DNA from: Nitrospirillum amazonense
Lineage (GTDB): Bacteria; Pseudomonadota; Alphaproteobacteria; Azospirillales; Azospirillaceae
DNA: 64,000 bases
Reading direction: 5' to 3'
Assembly: GCF_007828045.1 (NCBI RefSeq)
Contig: NZ_VITN01000010.1
Span: 124,001 to 188,000 of the forward strand
In this document: in pieces, positions 39,653 through 48,317 of the stretch
Numbering within the stretch: the first letter of the stretch is position 1
How the letters are laid out: every line of letters starts with the position of its first letter
Program-made: the position numbers and the translations under genes
The notes under the pieces: model-generated
The model's input: only the letters and a program-made list of their open reading frames with translations
What the model was told of the DNA's origin: nothing
The model's database searches: none

Positions 39653-40071
39653 GGGACCCGCGCCCGCAGTTCGGCCGCGAAGCTGTAGATCTGCACCAGG
39701 TAGCCGTCCAGGTCGCGCATGAAGGCGGAGGGGTAGGGCGTGTCCATGTCGCGCCGCTCCAGCAGCCGGCCCCCGGCGGCCAGCCATTCCCGCACCAGGG
39801 GCTCCACCTCCGCCGGCTCATCCACCTCTATGCCCAGGTGGTCGATGCCGCCCAAGCTCCCGATGGGGGCGTCGGGGCCGCCGTCGTACGCCCGCGTTTC
39901 CTTGCGGTCGGTCAAGTTCATGACGTAGCGCAGGCCGGGCGCGGCCAGGGTGATGGTGTGCGGTTCGGTCCGCACCCGGGCGAGGCCCATGATGCGTTGG
40001 TAGAAGGTGGCGGCGCGGTCGATGTCGGCCACGGTCAGCACGATGTGGCGGAAGCCCAATGAGGCGGCCAT
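39649..40071 (-). CDS. VOC (glyoxalase/dioxygenase) superfamily protein
   Basis: A 140-residue protein with two beta-alpha-beta-beta-beta modules: FRHIVLTVADIDRAATFYQ (residues about 7-25) and GIDHLGIEVDEPAEVEPLV (about 75-93), each with the usual His, and RDLDGYLVQIYSF at the end with an acidic position, although the metal ligands are not a perfect glyoxalase I set. Members act on thiols, aromatic compounds or antibiotics; substrate unknown. It is ten bases downstream of the ferredoxin gene in the same direction, so the two form an operon opposite tetR. Confidence 0.8.
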   Translation of the reverse strand: MAASLGFRHIVLTVADIDRAATFYQRIMGLARVRTEPHTITLAAPGLRYVMNLTDRKETRAYDGGPDAPIGSLGGIDHLGIEVDEPAEVEPLVREWLAAGGRLLERRDMDTPYPSAFMRDLDGYLVQIYSFAAELRARVP

Positions 40072-40081
40072 CGCGGTCTCC

Positions 40082-40378
40082 TTATGCGGCGGGCGCGCGG
40101 ATCAGGGTGATGGCGTGTTCCGGGCAGGCGCTGACGCACAGGCCGCAGGCGCGACACTGGTCCGCCCGCACGGCGAAGGCCTGGCGGTAGCCGTGGAAAA
40201 AACCCTTCACCCGGCCGCCCAGGCTGAGGTCCCCGCGCTCGGCCGCCGGCAGCACGCCGATCTCGAACACGTCATAGGGGCAGACGCGCACGCAGTCGTC
40301 CTTGCCCTCGCAGCGGTTGCGGTCGATGCGCGGAACAATGACCCCGGGGGCCTGCTTGCAAGAGGCGTTGTCGGGCAA
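40082..40378 (-). CDS. Seven-cysteine bacterial ferredoxin
   Basis: A 98-residue two-cluster ferredoxin. Motif one is CEGKDDCVRVCP (three Cys, spacing CX5CX3CP) and motif two is CRACGLCVSACP (four Cys). Seven ligands rather than eight suggest one [3Fe-4S] and one [4Fe-4S] cluster; a further Cys near the N-terminus (NASCKQ) could be an eighth ligand. A 35-residue insert lies between the motifs. The start is a TTG at 40378 with GGAGA eight bases upstream. It precedes the VOC gene in an operon and is divergent from tetR. It should carry electrons to an oxygenase or reductase not coded here. Confidence 0.87.
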   Translation of the reverse strand: MPDNASCKQAPGVIVPRIDRNRCEGKDDCVRVCPYDVFEIGVLPAAERGDLSLGGRVKGFFHGYRQAFAVRADQCRACGLCVSACPEHAITLIRAPAA

Positions 40379-40396
40379 GATATTTCTCCGTAAATA

Positions 40397-40410
40397 CGAG
40401 TGATCGCTCG
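40397..40410. promoter_or_regulatory. Candidate TetR operator
   Basis: CGAG-TGATCG-CTCG is a dyad with perfect arms between the ferredoxin and tetR starts. It has the shape of operators bound by TetR-type autoregulators, and could control both directions. Confidence 0.5.
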
Positions 40411-40432
40411 CATCATTGTACGGGGCCGTCCC

Positions 40433-41086
40433 ATGCCGGGAAACTCGCGTCCGGAACCGATATCGCCGGCTCGCCCGAGCTTAAGGAAACAGCCGCGCCA
40501 GGCCCGTTCCCGCGCCCTGGTGGACGTCATCCTGGATGCGACCGCTCGCGTTCTGGTGCGCGATGGTTACGCCGCCTTGACCACCAATGCCGTGGCGGCC
40601 GTTGCCGGGGTCAGCATCGGCTCGCTGTATCAATACTTCCCCAACAAGGACGCGCTGGTCCTGGCGCTGCGGGACCGCCACTCCCGGCGGATGCACGTCC
40701 TGATCATGGCGGAGGTGGCGCATTGGGAGGCGGCGGGGCATGACACCACCCTGGCCGATCTCATGGCGCGCACGCTGCACGCCGCGATCGAGGCGCACCG
40801 GCTTGAGCCCGCGCTGCACAAGGTGCTGGCGCTGGAGGCGGCGCACCTGGAGACCCACCATGAGGGGGATGAGACGGACGGCTTCCTGCGCGCCCTGTTG
40901 GAACGGCACGCCCAAGGACCGGACCCCGAGGTGACCGTGCCCGACCTGGGCATCGCCACCTTCATCGTGGGACGCATGGCCCACGCCCTGATCCACGCGG
41001 TTGTCCTGGACCCGCCCCCGGGCGCCGATGCGCACGCCCTGGAGCGGGAGGCGGTGCGCGCCGTGATGGCCTACCTGACGGCGTGA
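40433..41086 (+). CDS. TetR-family transcriptional regulator
   Basis: A 217-residue regulator. The N-terminal helix-turn-helix contains [20 protein letters not shown] and [16 protein letters not shown], the latter close to the TetR consensus. The C-terminal ligand domain (about 80-217) is variable and tells nothing about the inducer. The start at 40433 is the most likely; a frame extends back to 40400. It is divergent from the ferredoxin-VOC operon with a dyad between, so it probably represses that operon and itself until it meets an aromatic or other hydrophobic compound. The compound class is a guess. Confidence 0.88.
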   Translation: MPGNSRPEPISPARPSLRKQPRQARSRALVDVILDATARVLVRDGYAALTTNAVAAVAGVSIGSLYQYFPNKDALVLALRDRHSRRMHVLIMAEVAHWEAAGHDTTLADLMARTLHAAIEAHRLEPALHKVLALEAAHLETHHEGDETDGFLRALLERHAQGPDPEVTVPDLGIATFIVGRMAHALIHAVVLDPPPGADAHALEREAVRAVMAYLTA

Positions 41087-41217
41087 GGGCCTTCGCCTTT
41101 GATAGCAATACATCAGTATATCTATGCCAAGGGTGGGGTGGCACCCACCATAACCCTGTAGTCCCGCGAAGAGGGCCCGGCCGGCGCCGGCGCCGGCGGG
41201 ACAGGGGGAGGGGTTTG

Positions 41218-43314
41218 GTGTCTGGCATCCTGAAATCCGTACGCATCGCCGTTCTGCTGAACGCCGTGCTGGGTATCCTGTTGGCCGTGCTGGTGGTGGT
41301 GCTGGGGATCGCCACGACGGGCGCCTATGCCGACCATCGCCGCGCCGCGCGCACGGCCCGCATGGGCGATGCGGTGGGCGACGTCTTCCGCGCCCTGCAG
41401 AACACCCGGCTGGAACGGGGGGCCTTCAAGCGCCTGATCCCGGAAAAGACCACGGCCTCGCCCGCGGCCCTGGCCGAGGTGGCCGGCGTGCGGGCCAAGT
41501 CCAACCCGGCCATGGACAAGGTGCTGGCGGAATGCGCGGACCTGGACTGCGGCGCCGGGGCCGGCGTGGCCGACCTGATGGCCGCGCGCCAGGCCCTGAA
41601 CGACGTGCGCGCCGTGGCGGACAAGGCTGTGACCCAGCCGCAGGACCAGCGCCCCGCCGACCTGTTCAAGACCTGGAACGCCGCCTCTGACGGCCTTGTC
41701 GCCAAGCTGGAGGCGGTGGGCACCACCCTGGGCGCCCGCATCAGCCGCGAAAGCCCGGCCTTCGCCAGCCTGATCGCGCTGAAGGACGCCTCCTACGTCA
41801 CCCGCGACGCGGCGGGGCTGGAGCGCAACATCCTGATGTTCGTGCTGCAGGGGCAGACCTACACCCCGGCCATGCAGGCCCAGTCCGCCGGCCTGCGTGG
41901 CCAGTTGGAGGCCGGCTGGCGCCTGACCAAGGCGCTGAGCCTGCGCGAGGACGTGCCCGATGGCGTACGCCAGGCCATGACGGCGGCCGAGGTGGCCTAT
42001 TTCAAGGAGGTGATGGGACTGCATGAGCAGATCGAGAAGGCGGTGCTGGCCGGCACGCCCTCACCGGTCTCGCTCGACCAGTGGATGGAGCGCAGCAACG
42101 CCTCGTTCGAGATGCTGGCCGCCGTGCCCATGGCGGCACTGGACGCGGCGCGCGATCTGGCGCGGCGGGAGGGCGAAATGGCGCTGCGCCGCCTGATCGT
42201 GGATGGCGTGCTGCTGGTGCTGTGCCTGGGCCTGGGGGCTGGTGGCGTGGTCATGGTGGCCCGGCGCGTGACCCGTCCCATGACGGCCATGACCGGCGTC
42301 ATGCTGCGCGTGGCGCGGGGTGATCTGGAGGCGGAGATCCCCTACGCCGACAACCAGGACGAGATCGGCGACCTGGCCGGCGCCCTGGGCACCTTCCGCG
42401 CCAACGCGCTGGAGCGCCAGCGGCTGGAGGACACGCAGCGGGCGGAGCAGGCGGGGCGCGAGCGCCGTGCCCGCGCCGTGGACGCCCTGGTGGGCGAGTT
42501 CGACGCCCAGGTGCGGGACGTCCTGCGATCGGTGGAGGCCTCGTCCCACCAACTGACGCAGATCGCCGGCGCCCTGGGCGGCATGGCGGACGCGACCTCG
42601 TCCCAGGTGACGGCGGCGGCCGAGGCGGCGGAGCAGACCTCCGGCAATGTGCAGACCGTCTCGGCGGCGGCGGAACAGATGGAAAGCTCCGTCCGCGAAA
42701 TCGGGCAGCAGGTGGCCCATTCCAGCTCCATGGCGTCCAAGGCGGTGGATGAGGCGGAGCAGACCAACGGCACCGTCGCCAGCCTGGCGGAGGCGGCGCA
42801 GCGCATCGGCGACGTGGTCAAGATGATCAACGACATTGCCAGCCAGACCAACCTGCTGGCCCTGAACGCCACCATCGAGGCGGCGCGGGCGGGCGAGGCC
42901 GGCAAGGGCTTCGCCGTGGTGGCGCACGAGGTGAAGCAACTGGCCGGCCAGACGGCCAAGGCCACCGATGAGATCGGCGCCCAGATCACCGCCATCCAGA
43001 AGGCGACGGACCAGGCGGTGGGCGCCATCGGCACCATCGGCCATTCCATCCGCAACATGAGCGAGGTGTCGACGGCCATCGCCGCCGCGGTGGAGGAGCA
43101 GGCCGCCGCGACGGGGGAGATCAGCCGCAACGTCCGCCAGGCAGCCGACGCCACCCGCGACGTTTCGCGCAACGTGGCCGACGTCTCGGCCGCGGTGGGA
43201 GAGACGGGCCGCACCGTGGCCGACATGCATGGCGCGGCGCAGGGCCTGACCGGCGACGCCGACCGCCTGCGTGACGCGGTAGACCGCTTCCTGGCGGGGA
43301 TTCGCGCGGCTTAA
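41218..43314 (+). CDS. Methyl-accepting chemotaxis protein
   Basis: A 698-residue receptor. The first membrane segment is at about 8-32, a long sensor region of about 290 residues follows, the second segment is at about 323-347, HAMP at about 348-400, and the signalling domain at 420-690 with a complete tip, [21 protein letters not shown] and [18 protein letters not shown]. There is no C-terminal CheR-binding pentapeptide. I choose the GTG at 41218 since GGGGGAGGGG precedes it; upstream in-frame codons do not look coding. The sensor region is of a helical type I cannot name. It is a lone receptor; the kinase genes are elsewhere. Confidence 0.92.
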   Translation: MSGILKSVRIAVLLNAVLGILLAVLVVVLGIATTGAYADHRRAARTARMGDAVGDVFRALQNTRLERGAFKRLIPEKTTASPAALAEVAGVRAKSNPAMDKVLAECADLDCGAGAGVADLMAARQALNDVRAVADKAVTQPQDQRPADLFKTWNAASDGLVAKLEAVGTTLGARISRESPAFASLIALKDASYVTRDAAGLERNILMFVLQGQTYTPAMQAQSAGLRGQLEAGWRLTKALSLREDVPDGVRQAMTAAEVAYFKEVMGLHEQIEKAVLAGTPSPVSLDQWMERSNASFEMLAAVPMAALDAARDLARREGEMALRRLIVDGVLLVLCLGLGAGGVVMVARRVTRPMTAMTGVMLRVARGDLEAEIPYADNQDEIGDLAGALGTFRANALERQRLEDTQRAEQAGRERRARAVDALVGEFDAQVRDVLRSVEASSHQLTQIAGALGGMADATSSQVTAAAEAAEQTSGNVQTVSAAAEQMESSVREIGQQVAHSSSMASKAVDEAEQTNGTVASLAEAAQRIGDVVKMINDIASQTNLLALNATIEAARAGEAGKGFAVVAHEVKQLAGQTAKATDEIGAQITAIQKATDQAVGAIGTIGHSIRNMSEVSTAIAAAVEEQAAATGEISRNVRQAADATRDVSRNVADVSAAVGETGRTVADMHGAAQGLTGDADRLRDAVDRFLAGIRAA

Positions 43315-44073
43315 GGTGACAGCACCACACGGGGGTCGGGGTCCGTCGATGAAACGGGCCGCGACCCCCGTTTCCGACACAGTGGCCTCCCACAGGGCCC
43401 AGCGGCCGCCCCCTCGTTCATCCAGTCGGGAAAGTCGGCGGCGTCGTGCCGGCGCAGGAACAGGTGGAAGGTCTCATGCGCCAGCAGGCGGTCCCGCTCC
43501 GGCTTCAGTTCCAGGCGCGGCACCCGCCAGACGCCGCCAACCTGCAGCAGCATCATGCCGCCGCCGGTGACGCTGCCCCGCGGAAACGGGGCTGGCCGGT
43601 CCTGATAGACGATGGTGGGGGATACGGTATCGCGCAGAGGTAGGCGCGCGCGGTAATAGGCCAGCGCGCGCGACAGGCCCGGCGCCACACCTCGGCCCGC
43701 CACGCGATGGGCAGATCGGGCCGGGCGACGAAGCGGCCTAGGTCCGGCCGCGTCACGTCGATGGGCGTCACATAGTCGGCCGGACCGGCGAAGAAATAGC
43801 CGCCCAGGGCTCGGTCGCCCGCACCTGCTGGTCGCGCATCTCCATCCCCGGCGTCTCCACCCGCCACACCGGGTTCTGCCAGGCGACAGGGCCACGGCCG
43901 GGGATCAGGCCGGTGAGGGGCCTGTCGAGGTGATAGGCGGCCCTGAGCGTGTCGCCGTCCAAGGTCAGTGTGATGAAGGCGGCGTTGGATTCCGCCCGGG
44001 CGTGGCCGCCGCACGGCAAGGCCAGGATCAGCAGCAGGAAATGAGGAAACAGGCCGCGCCGCACGCGGATCAC
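43311..44073 (-). pseudogene. Exported HExxH metallopeptidase gene with three frameshifts
   Basis: On the minus strand a GTG at 44073 overlaps the stop of the preceding gene (GTGA) and opens a signal peptide (FPHFLLLILALPCGGHARAE). The sequence reads well to about 43810 (MRDQQVRATEP), continues in a second frame (LGGYFFAGPADYVTPIDVT) to about 43680, then in a third (LSRALAYYRARLPLRDTVSP) through LLAHETFHLFLRRHDA with an HExxH zinc motif and PDWMNEGAA with a further Glu, as in gluzincins. After MNEGAA the best continuation is again in another frame (WALWEATVSETG). The reading frame would run on under the chemoreceptor gene end. Either a decayed gene or sequencing error. Confidence 0.75.
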
Positions 44074-44417
44074 GCCCGCCGGCCGCCGAAGGTCAGGATC
44101 AGGAACAGGATCAGCGCCGCCAGGCCCGGCCAGAACAGCAGATGGTTCAGCCCCTCCCAATGCGCCATGTCGCGCACGGAGGTGTAGGGGTTCACGAACA
44201 GGTCGATCTTGTCGCCGAGGCTGAGGTCGCCGGCCTTGAAGCGGTCGGGCGACTGGCCGAAGATCTGGCCGATGGCGCCGGCCATGTCGGCCAGGGCGCG
44301 GGACGGGGCGCGGATGCGGTCCACCGTCTGCTGGTAGGCCAGCACGTGGTTGCCCGCCAAGCCGATGATGGCCACCCACTTGGCCGCCTGGCGCAATCCA
44401 CCCGCTTCCGTCGTCAT
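44070..44417 (-). CDS. Small membrane protein upstream of the metallopeptidase remnant
   Basis: A 115-residue protein with two hydrophobic segments, one near the N-terminus (AAKWVAIIGLAGNHVLAYQQ) and one at the C-terminus (HLLFWPGLAALILFLILTFG), and a soluble helical middle of about 60 residues. I do not recognise it. The ATG at 44417 is preferred, with GGGGA about nine bases upstream; a GTG at 44432 is possible. Its stop overlaps the start of the frameshifted metallopeptidase gene, so the two were one operon and may have worked together. Confidence 0.7.
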   Translation of the reverse strand: MTTEAGGLRQAAKWVAIIGLAGNHVLAYQQTVDRIRAPSRALADMAGAIGQIFGQSPDRFKAGDLSLGDKIDLFVNPYTSVRDMAHWEGLNHLLFWPGLAALILFLILTFGGRRA

Positions 44418-44469
44418 GATCCATATCCCCACCAGAATTCAGCGCAAGCTAGACGGCGGATAGCGGAAG

Positions 44470-44510
44470 CGCAAAAGCAAAACGGCGCGGTCCCGAAGAG
44501 CCGCGCCGTC
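44470..44510 (-). terminator. Terminator of the rpsF-rpsR-rplI operon
   Basis: On the minus strand ACGGCGCGG and CCGCGCCGT form a 9 bp stem (arms 44501-44509 and 44482-44490) followed by TTTGCTTTTGC, 28 bases after the rplI stop. Confidence 0.85.
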
Positions 44511-44537
44511 CTGTTACTCAGATGATCCGGAGAAGGA

Positions 44538-45098
44538 TCAGGCCTCGGTCTCTTCCGTGGCCTCGTCGGCGGCTTCCACCACCTCTTCCTCGTCCTCATC
44601 ATCACGCTGGCCGGCGACCATGCCACCGCGGGCGGCCTGCAGGCCGGCCTCTTCGGTGGTGCGGGCGACGTTCACGGTGATGCTCACCGACACTTCCGGG
44701 TGCAGGACCAGGCGAACCTTGAACAGGCCCAGGGTCTTGATCGGGGTGTCGATGGCGACCTGGCTGCGCTCCACGGCGGTGCCGGCGGCGGTGACCGCCT
44801 CGGCAACGTCACGGGCGCTCACCGAACCGTACAGGATGCCGGTTTCGGCAGACTGGCGGATGATGATGACCGACAGGCCGTTGATCTTGGACGCGACCTT
44901 CTCGGCCTCGACCTTGCGCTCGGCGTTCTGCGCTTCCAGCTTGGCCTTCTGGCTCTCGAAGAAAGCCAGGTTGTCCTTGGAGGCGCGCAGCGCCTTCTTC
45001 TGGGGCAGCAGGTAGTTGCGGGCGAAGCCGGGCTTCACCGTGACCACTTCGCCCATGCGGCCGAGCTTCTCGACACGCTCCAGCAGAATGACTTCCAT
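44538..45098 (-). CDS. rplI: 50S ribosomal protein bL9
   Basis: A 186-residue ribosomal protein, somewhat longer than the usual 150. The N-terminal domain is intact ([22 protein letters not shown] and [17 protein letters not shown]), then the long connecting helix and the C-terminal domain. The extra part is an acidic tail ([19 protein letters not shown]) seen in many alphaproteobacterial L9 proteins. It binds 23S rRNA near the L1 stalk. It is the last gene of the S6-S18-L9 operon, 12 bases after rpsR. Confidence 0.97.
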   Translation of the reverse strand: MEVILLERVEKLGRMGEVVTVKPGFARNYLLPQKKALRASKDNLAFFESQKAKLEAQNAERKVEAEKVASKINGLSVIIIRQSAETGILYGSVSARDVAEAVTAAGTAVERSQVAIDTPIKTLGLFKVRLVLHPEVSVSITVNVARTTEEAGLQAARGGMVAGQRDDEDEEEVVEAADEATEETEA

Positions 45099-45110
45099 CG
45101 TTCCTACTCC

Positions 45111-45395
45111 TTACTTCACGATGTAAGGCAGCAGGGCGAGGAAGCGGGCGCGCTTAATGGCGCGGGCCAGCTCACGCTGCTTCTTGGCCGAAACCGCGGT
45201 GATGCGGCTGGGCACGATCTTGCCCCGCTCGGAAATGAAGCGCGACAGCAGCTTCACGTCCTTGTAGTCGATCGCCGGAGCGTTCGGACCGGAGAAGGGG
45301 CAGGTCTTGCGACGACGGAAGAACGGGCGACGGCCACCGCCGCCACCACCGGCCGGACGCGGGGCGCCGGCGTTACCCTGGGTGCCGAAGCTCAT
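45111..45395 (-). CDS. rpsR: 30S ribosomal protein bS18
   Basis: A 94-residue ribosomal protein of the platform, partner of bS6. The family core is [20 protein letters not shown] and [20 protein letters not shown], ending [14 protein letters not shown]. The N-terminus has a Gly/Arg-rich extension. The start codon overlaps the rpsF stop by four bases, so the two are translationally coupled, as expected for two proteins that bind as a pair. Confidence 0.97.
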   Translation of the reverse strand: MSFGTQGNAGAPRPAGGGGGGRRPFFRRRKTCPFSGPNAPAIDYKDVKLLSRFISERGKIVPSRITAVSAKKQRELARAIKRARFLALLPYIVK

Positions 45396-45862
45396 GCCCG
45401 GTCTCCTTCAGAAGAGGCTTCCATGCGGCGCGGCGGACGGGGGCCGCGATCGCCGCGGTCACCACGATCACCGCGGTCGTCGAAGCGGCGCGGACCGCGC
45501 TCGCCACGCTCGCCGCGTTCACCACGCTCGCCGCGATCGCCCTTGTTGGACAGCATCGCGGTCTGACCTTCCTCGATCTTCTCGATGCGGGTGGTCATGA
45601 AGCGCAGGACGTCTTCGTTCAGGCCCATGTTACGCTCCATCTCGGCGACGGCGGCCGGGGCGGAATCGTGGGCGAAGTAGACGTAGTGGCCCTTGCGGTT
45701 CTTCTTGATCTTGTAGGTGAGGGTCTTCAGACCCCACTGCTCGACCTTGGCAACCTGGCCACCGTTCTCCTTCAGGATACCGGTGAAGGTTTCGGTCAGG
45801 CCTTCCACCTGGGCGGACGTGATGTCCTGCCGTGCGATCAGCACGGTCTCATACAAAGCCAT
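45392..45862 (-). CDS. rpsF: 30S ribosomal protein bS6 with a repetitive Arg/Gly/Glu/Asp tail
   Basis: A 156-residue protein, longer than the usual 100-130. The first 100 residues are a normal S6 ([40 protein letters not shown]). From about 108 the tail is repetitive: [13 protein letters not shown], then [14 protein letters not shown] and PRPPRR. S6 binds the central domain of 16S rRNA with S18. It opens the S6-S18-L9 operon, with GAGGAG before the ATG at 45862. The tail may contact rRNA or other proteins; its length likely varies by slippage in the repeat. Confidence 0.96.
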   Translation of the reverse strand: MALYETVLIARQDITSAQVEGLTETFTGILKENGGQVAKVEQWGLKTLTYKIKKNRKGHYVYFAHDSAPAAVAEMERNMGLNEDVLRFMTTRIEKIEEGQTAMLSNKGDRGERGERGERGERGPRRFDDRGDRGDRGDRGPRPPRRMEASSEGDRA

Positions 45863-46007
45863 TTGATACTCCTCATGGCTGTTACGTGGTCCGCCGCTGT
45901 TCCCGCCCGGGGCGCCGGATCATTCCGGGGACCAGGGGGTGGGCCAGCCGCACGGACCTAGCCGGCGCCATGGCAAAGGCACCGGCAAGGAGCGGTTGAA
46001 GCGCGGG

Positions 46008-46036
46008 CTTATATAGGAAGCCCCCCCGAGGGGCAA
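46008..46036 (-). promoter_or_regulatory. rpsF: Likely promoter of rpsF-rpsR-rplI
   Basis: On the minus strand TTGCCC (46036-46031) is followed after 17 bases by TATAAG (46013-46008). It overlaps the 3' end of the upstream TPR gene and is about 145 bases before rpsF, leaving room for an autoregulatory leader. Confidence 0.4.
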
Positions 46037-48129
46037 GGGAAAAGGTGGTCGGCCCGCGCGCCCGTCAGCGCCAGCAGACGTTGCGCCGCCAGGGCAACGC
46101 GGCCGGCCGCCGCCGGCCCGTGCGGCGCCGCCGGGATGACGGCCATGGTGTTTAACCACGGCCGCGCGCCGGTGCCCAGCATGGACCAGTCATGGTCGAT
46201 GCCCAGGCGCCAGCAGGGCACGCCCAGCGCCCCCGCCAGCTCTCCCACCGCCGAGGGCGGGGTGATCACCAGATCCAGCGCGGCGATCAGGGCGGCGACC
46301 CCCTCCATATCCTCGCGCAAATCCAGGTCGGGCCAACGGTGCAGGGTTAGGCCCAGGGCCCGCTCCACCGGCCGCAACTCCTCCTCCGGCGCGCTGTATT
46401 GCAGGGTGACGGGAATGATGCCGGGCAGGGTCAGCACCGGGGCGTAGTCGGCCAGGGTGGTGTAGGCGCCGTCGCGGTCACCGCGCCGGATGCCGCTGCG
46501 CCAACTGATGCCCACGCGCAGGCCGGGGCCCAGTTGGTCCAGCCGGTCCCGCCACAGCGCGGCCAGGTCCGCGCGCGGCGTCAGAAAGGGGGCGCCCCCG
46601 TACCAGTGCGCCAGGCGGGGGCGCAGCAATCCGGCCAGGCTGCCCATGGGCAGGTGCAGGTCCATGTCGGTCAGCGTGGGCGCGCCGGGGGCGGAGGTCG
46701 GGGCCCGCACCACCACGCCCGGCAGGGCGCGGCCGATCAGGCCCACAAGGCGGGGCGCGCACTCCGCCACCAACTGCCCGCCCTCCGCCGTCACCCGCTG
46801 GTGCAGGTCGGGCAGCAGGCTGGCGAACAGGATCTCATCGCCCAGGCCCTGTTCCCCCCACACCAGCAGGCGCTTGCCCGCCAGGCTCCCGCCCCGCCAT
46901 TGCGGCACGGGGAAGGGGCGCCAGAAGGGGGTCAGCTGCCGGCCGCGCCAGCGCGCCTCATAATCCGGCCAGCCGCTGGCCAAATCCCCGGCGGCCAGAC
47001 GGGTGGTGCCCAGGCAATAACGGGCGTCGGCATGGTCGGGATCCAGGGCCAGCGCCTGGCGGTACAGCGCCTCCGCTTCATCCTGGCGAGCCAGGGTCTG
47101 CACGGTGGTGGCCAGGTTGTGGACGATCTCCGCGTCACCGGGGGTCGCGGCCAGCGCTGCGCGGAAATGGCGTTCGGCCTCCGTCAGGCGGCCCAGGCGC
47201 TGCAGGATGGTGCCCAGCGCGTCCAGCGTGGCGCCATGGCCGGGACGCAGCGCCAGCGCCCGCTCGGCATGCGACAGCGCCTGACGCAGCAGGCTGGGGT
47301 CGCGCACCAGCAGGTCGCTGGCCAGCACGCGGGCCAGGTTCAGGTGGGTGTCGGCGTCGTCGGGCGCCAGGGCCGCCGCCTGGCGCAGGCAGGCCGTGGC
47401 CTCATCCGTGCGGCCTTGCGCTTGCAGCACGGCGCCCAGGTTGTTCAACGCGTCGGCATGGGCCGCGTCCAGCGCCAGGGCCTGGCGCAGCGCCGCCTCC
47501 GCCCCCGCCAGGTCGCCCAACGCCATCAGCGCCTTGCCCAGGTTGACCTGCGCCAGGATCAGGCGCGGGTTCAGCGCCAGGGCGCGGCGGTAATGCCCAG
47601 CGGCGTCGTTCAGCCGCCCTTGCGCCTGGCGGGCGTATCCCAGGCTGTTGTGGGCGTTGGCGTAATCCGGCTTCAGCGCGATGGCGCTCTCATAATGGGT
47701 GATGGCCTCGTCAAGGCGGCCCAGGTCCTTCAGCGCGTTGCCCAGGGTGGTGTGCGCCTCCGCCTGGTCGGGCTTCAGGGCCAGGGCGCGCTGCAGCGCC
47801 GCCACGGCATCGGCCGGCCGGTTCAGGGCCAGCAGCACGGTGCCCAGGGCCGCCTGCATGTGCGGGGCGTCGCCCTTGGCGGCCACGGCCTGGCTCAGCA
47901 GATCGGCCGCACCTGAGTGGCGGCCCGTCTGGTGATGGATCACGCCCAGCAGGTATAGGGCGTCGCCATGGCGGGGGGCCTGGACCAGCACCTGGCGATA
48001 AGCCGCCTCAGCCTCCCCAAGGCGGCCGGCCTGGTGGTGCTGCGTCGCCTGGCCGAACAGCAGCTGCGCCGCCGCCGGCACGGCCGGCGCGCCCGGCTTC
48101 TTGTCCAGGCGGCGCTGGTTGCGGTTCAT
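46009..48129 (-). CDS. TPR protein with C-terminal glycosyltransferase-like domain
   Basis: A 706-residue protein. Residues about 20-380 are ten or so tetratricopeptide repeats, with repeated YRRALALNPRLILAQVNLGK-type units. The rest (about 410-690) resembles the glycosyltransferase family 9/41 fold: LLVWGEQGLGDEILFASLLP, LRVGISWRSGIRRGDRDGAY, and DLVITPPSAVGELAGALGVP. Proteins of this shape glycosylate flagellin or other proteins or make surface glycans in alphaproteobacteria. There is no signal peptide, so it is cytoplasmic. No flagellin or sugar genes adjoin. It lies upstream of rpsF on the same strand, with its stop at the rpsF promoter. Confidence 0.85.
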   Translation of the reverse strand: MNRNQRRLDKKPGAPAVPAAAQLLFGQATQHHQAGRLGEAEAAYRQVLVQAPRHGDALYLLGVIHHQTGRHSGAADLLSQAVAAKGDAPHMQAALGTVLLALNRPADAVAALQRALALKPDQAEAHTTLGNALKDLGRLDEAITHYESAIALKPDYANAHNSLGYARQAQGRLNDAAGHYRRALALNPRLILAQVNLGKALMALGDLAGAEAALRQALALDAAHADALNNLGAVLQAQGRTDEATACLRQAAALAPDDADTHLNLARVLASDLLVRDPSLLRQALSHAERALALRPGHGATLDALGTILQRLGRLTEAERHFRAALAATPGDAEIVHNLATTVQTLARQDEAEALYRQALALDPDHADARYCLGTTRLAAGDLASGWPDYEARWRGRQLTPFWRPFPVPQWRGGSLAGKRLLVWGEQGLGDEILFASLLPDLHQRVTAEGGQLVAECAPRLVGLIGRALPGVVVRAPTSAPGAPTLTDMDLHLPMGSLAGLLRPRLAHWYGGAPFLTPRADLAALWRDRLDQLGPGLRVGISWRSGIRRGDRDGAYTTLADYAPVLTLPGIIPVTLQYSAPEEELRPVERALGLTLHRWPDLDLREDMEGVAALIAALDLVITPPSAVGELAGALGVPCWRLGIDHDWSMLGTGARPWLNTMAVIPAAPHGPAAAGRVALAAQRLLALTGARADHLFPCPSGGLPI

Positions 48130-48288
48130 GTCTTTTCCCTACGCGTTGACAGGCCACAGATTAGCCTGCCGACGGCCCCCGCGTCGATGGTGCCGCGATC
48201 TCCAGCCGCCACACCAGACTCTATCCGAGGAAGTACATCGACAGGCATGCACGCTATGGTCGCAACCGTCATATCCCGGGCGCACCAT

Positions 48289-48313
48289 GACCTCCCCCGC
48301 CGTGATGGAGGTC
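48289..48313 (+). promoter_or_regulatory. Hairpin that covers the ribosome binding site of the phospholipase-D-like gene
   Basis: GACCTCC (48289-48295) pairs perfectly with GGAGGTC (48307-48313) across an 11-base loop. The right arm is the GGAGG site for the ATG at 48318. GGGCG about six bases further upstream could extend the stem with CGCCC on the other side. Confidence 0.6.
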
Positions 48314-48317
48314 GCCC

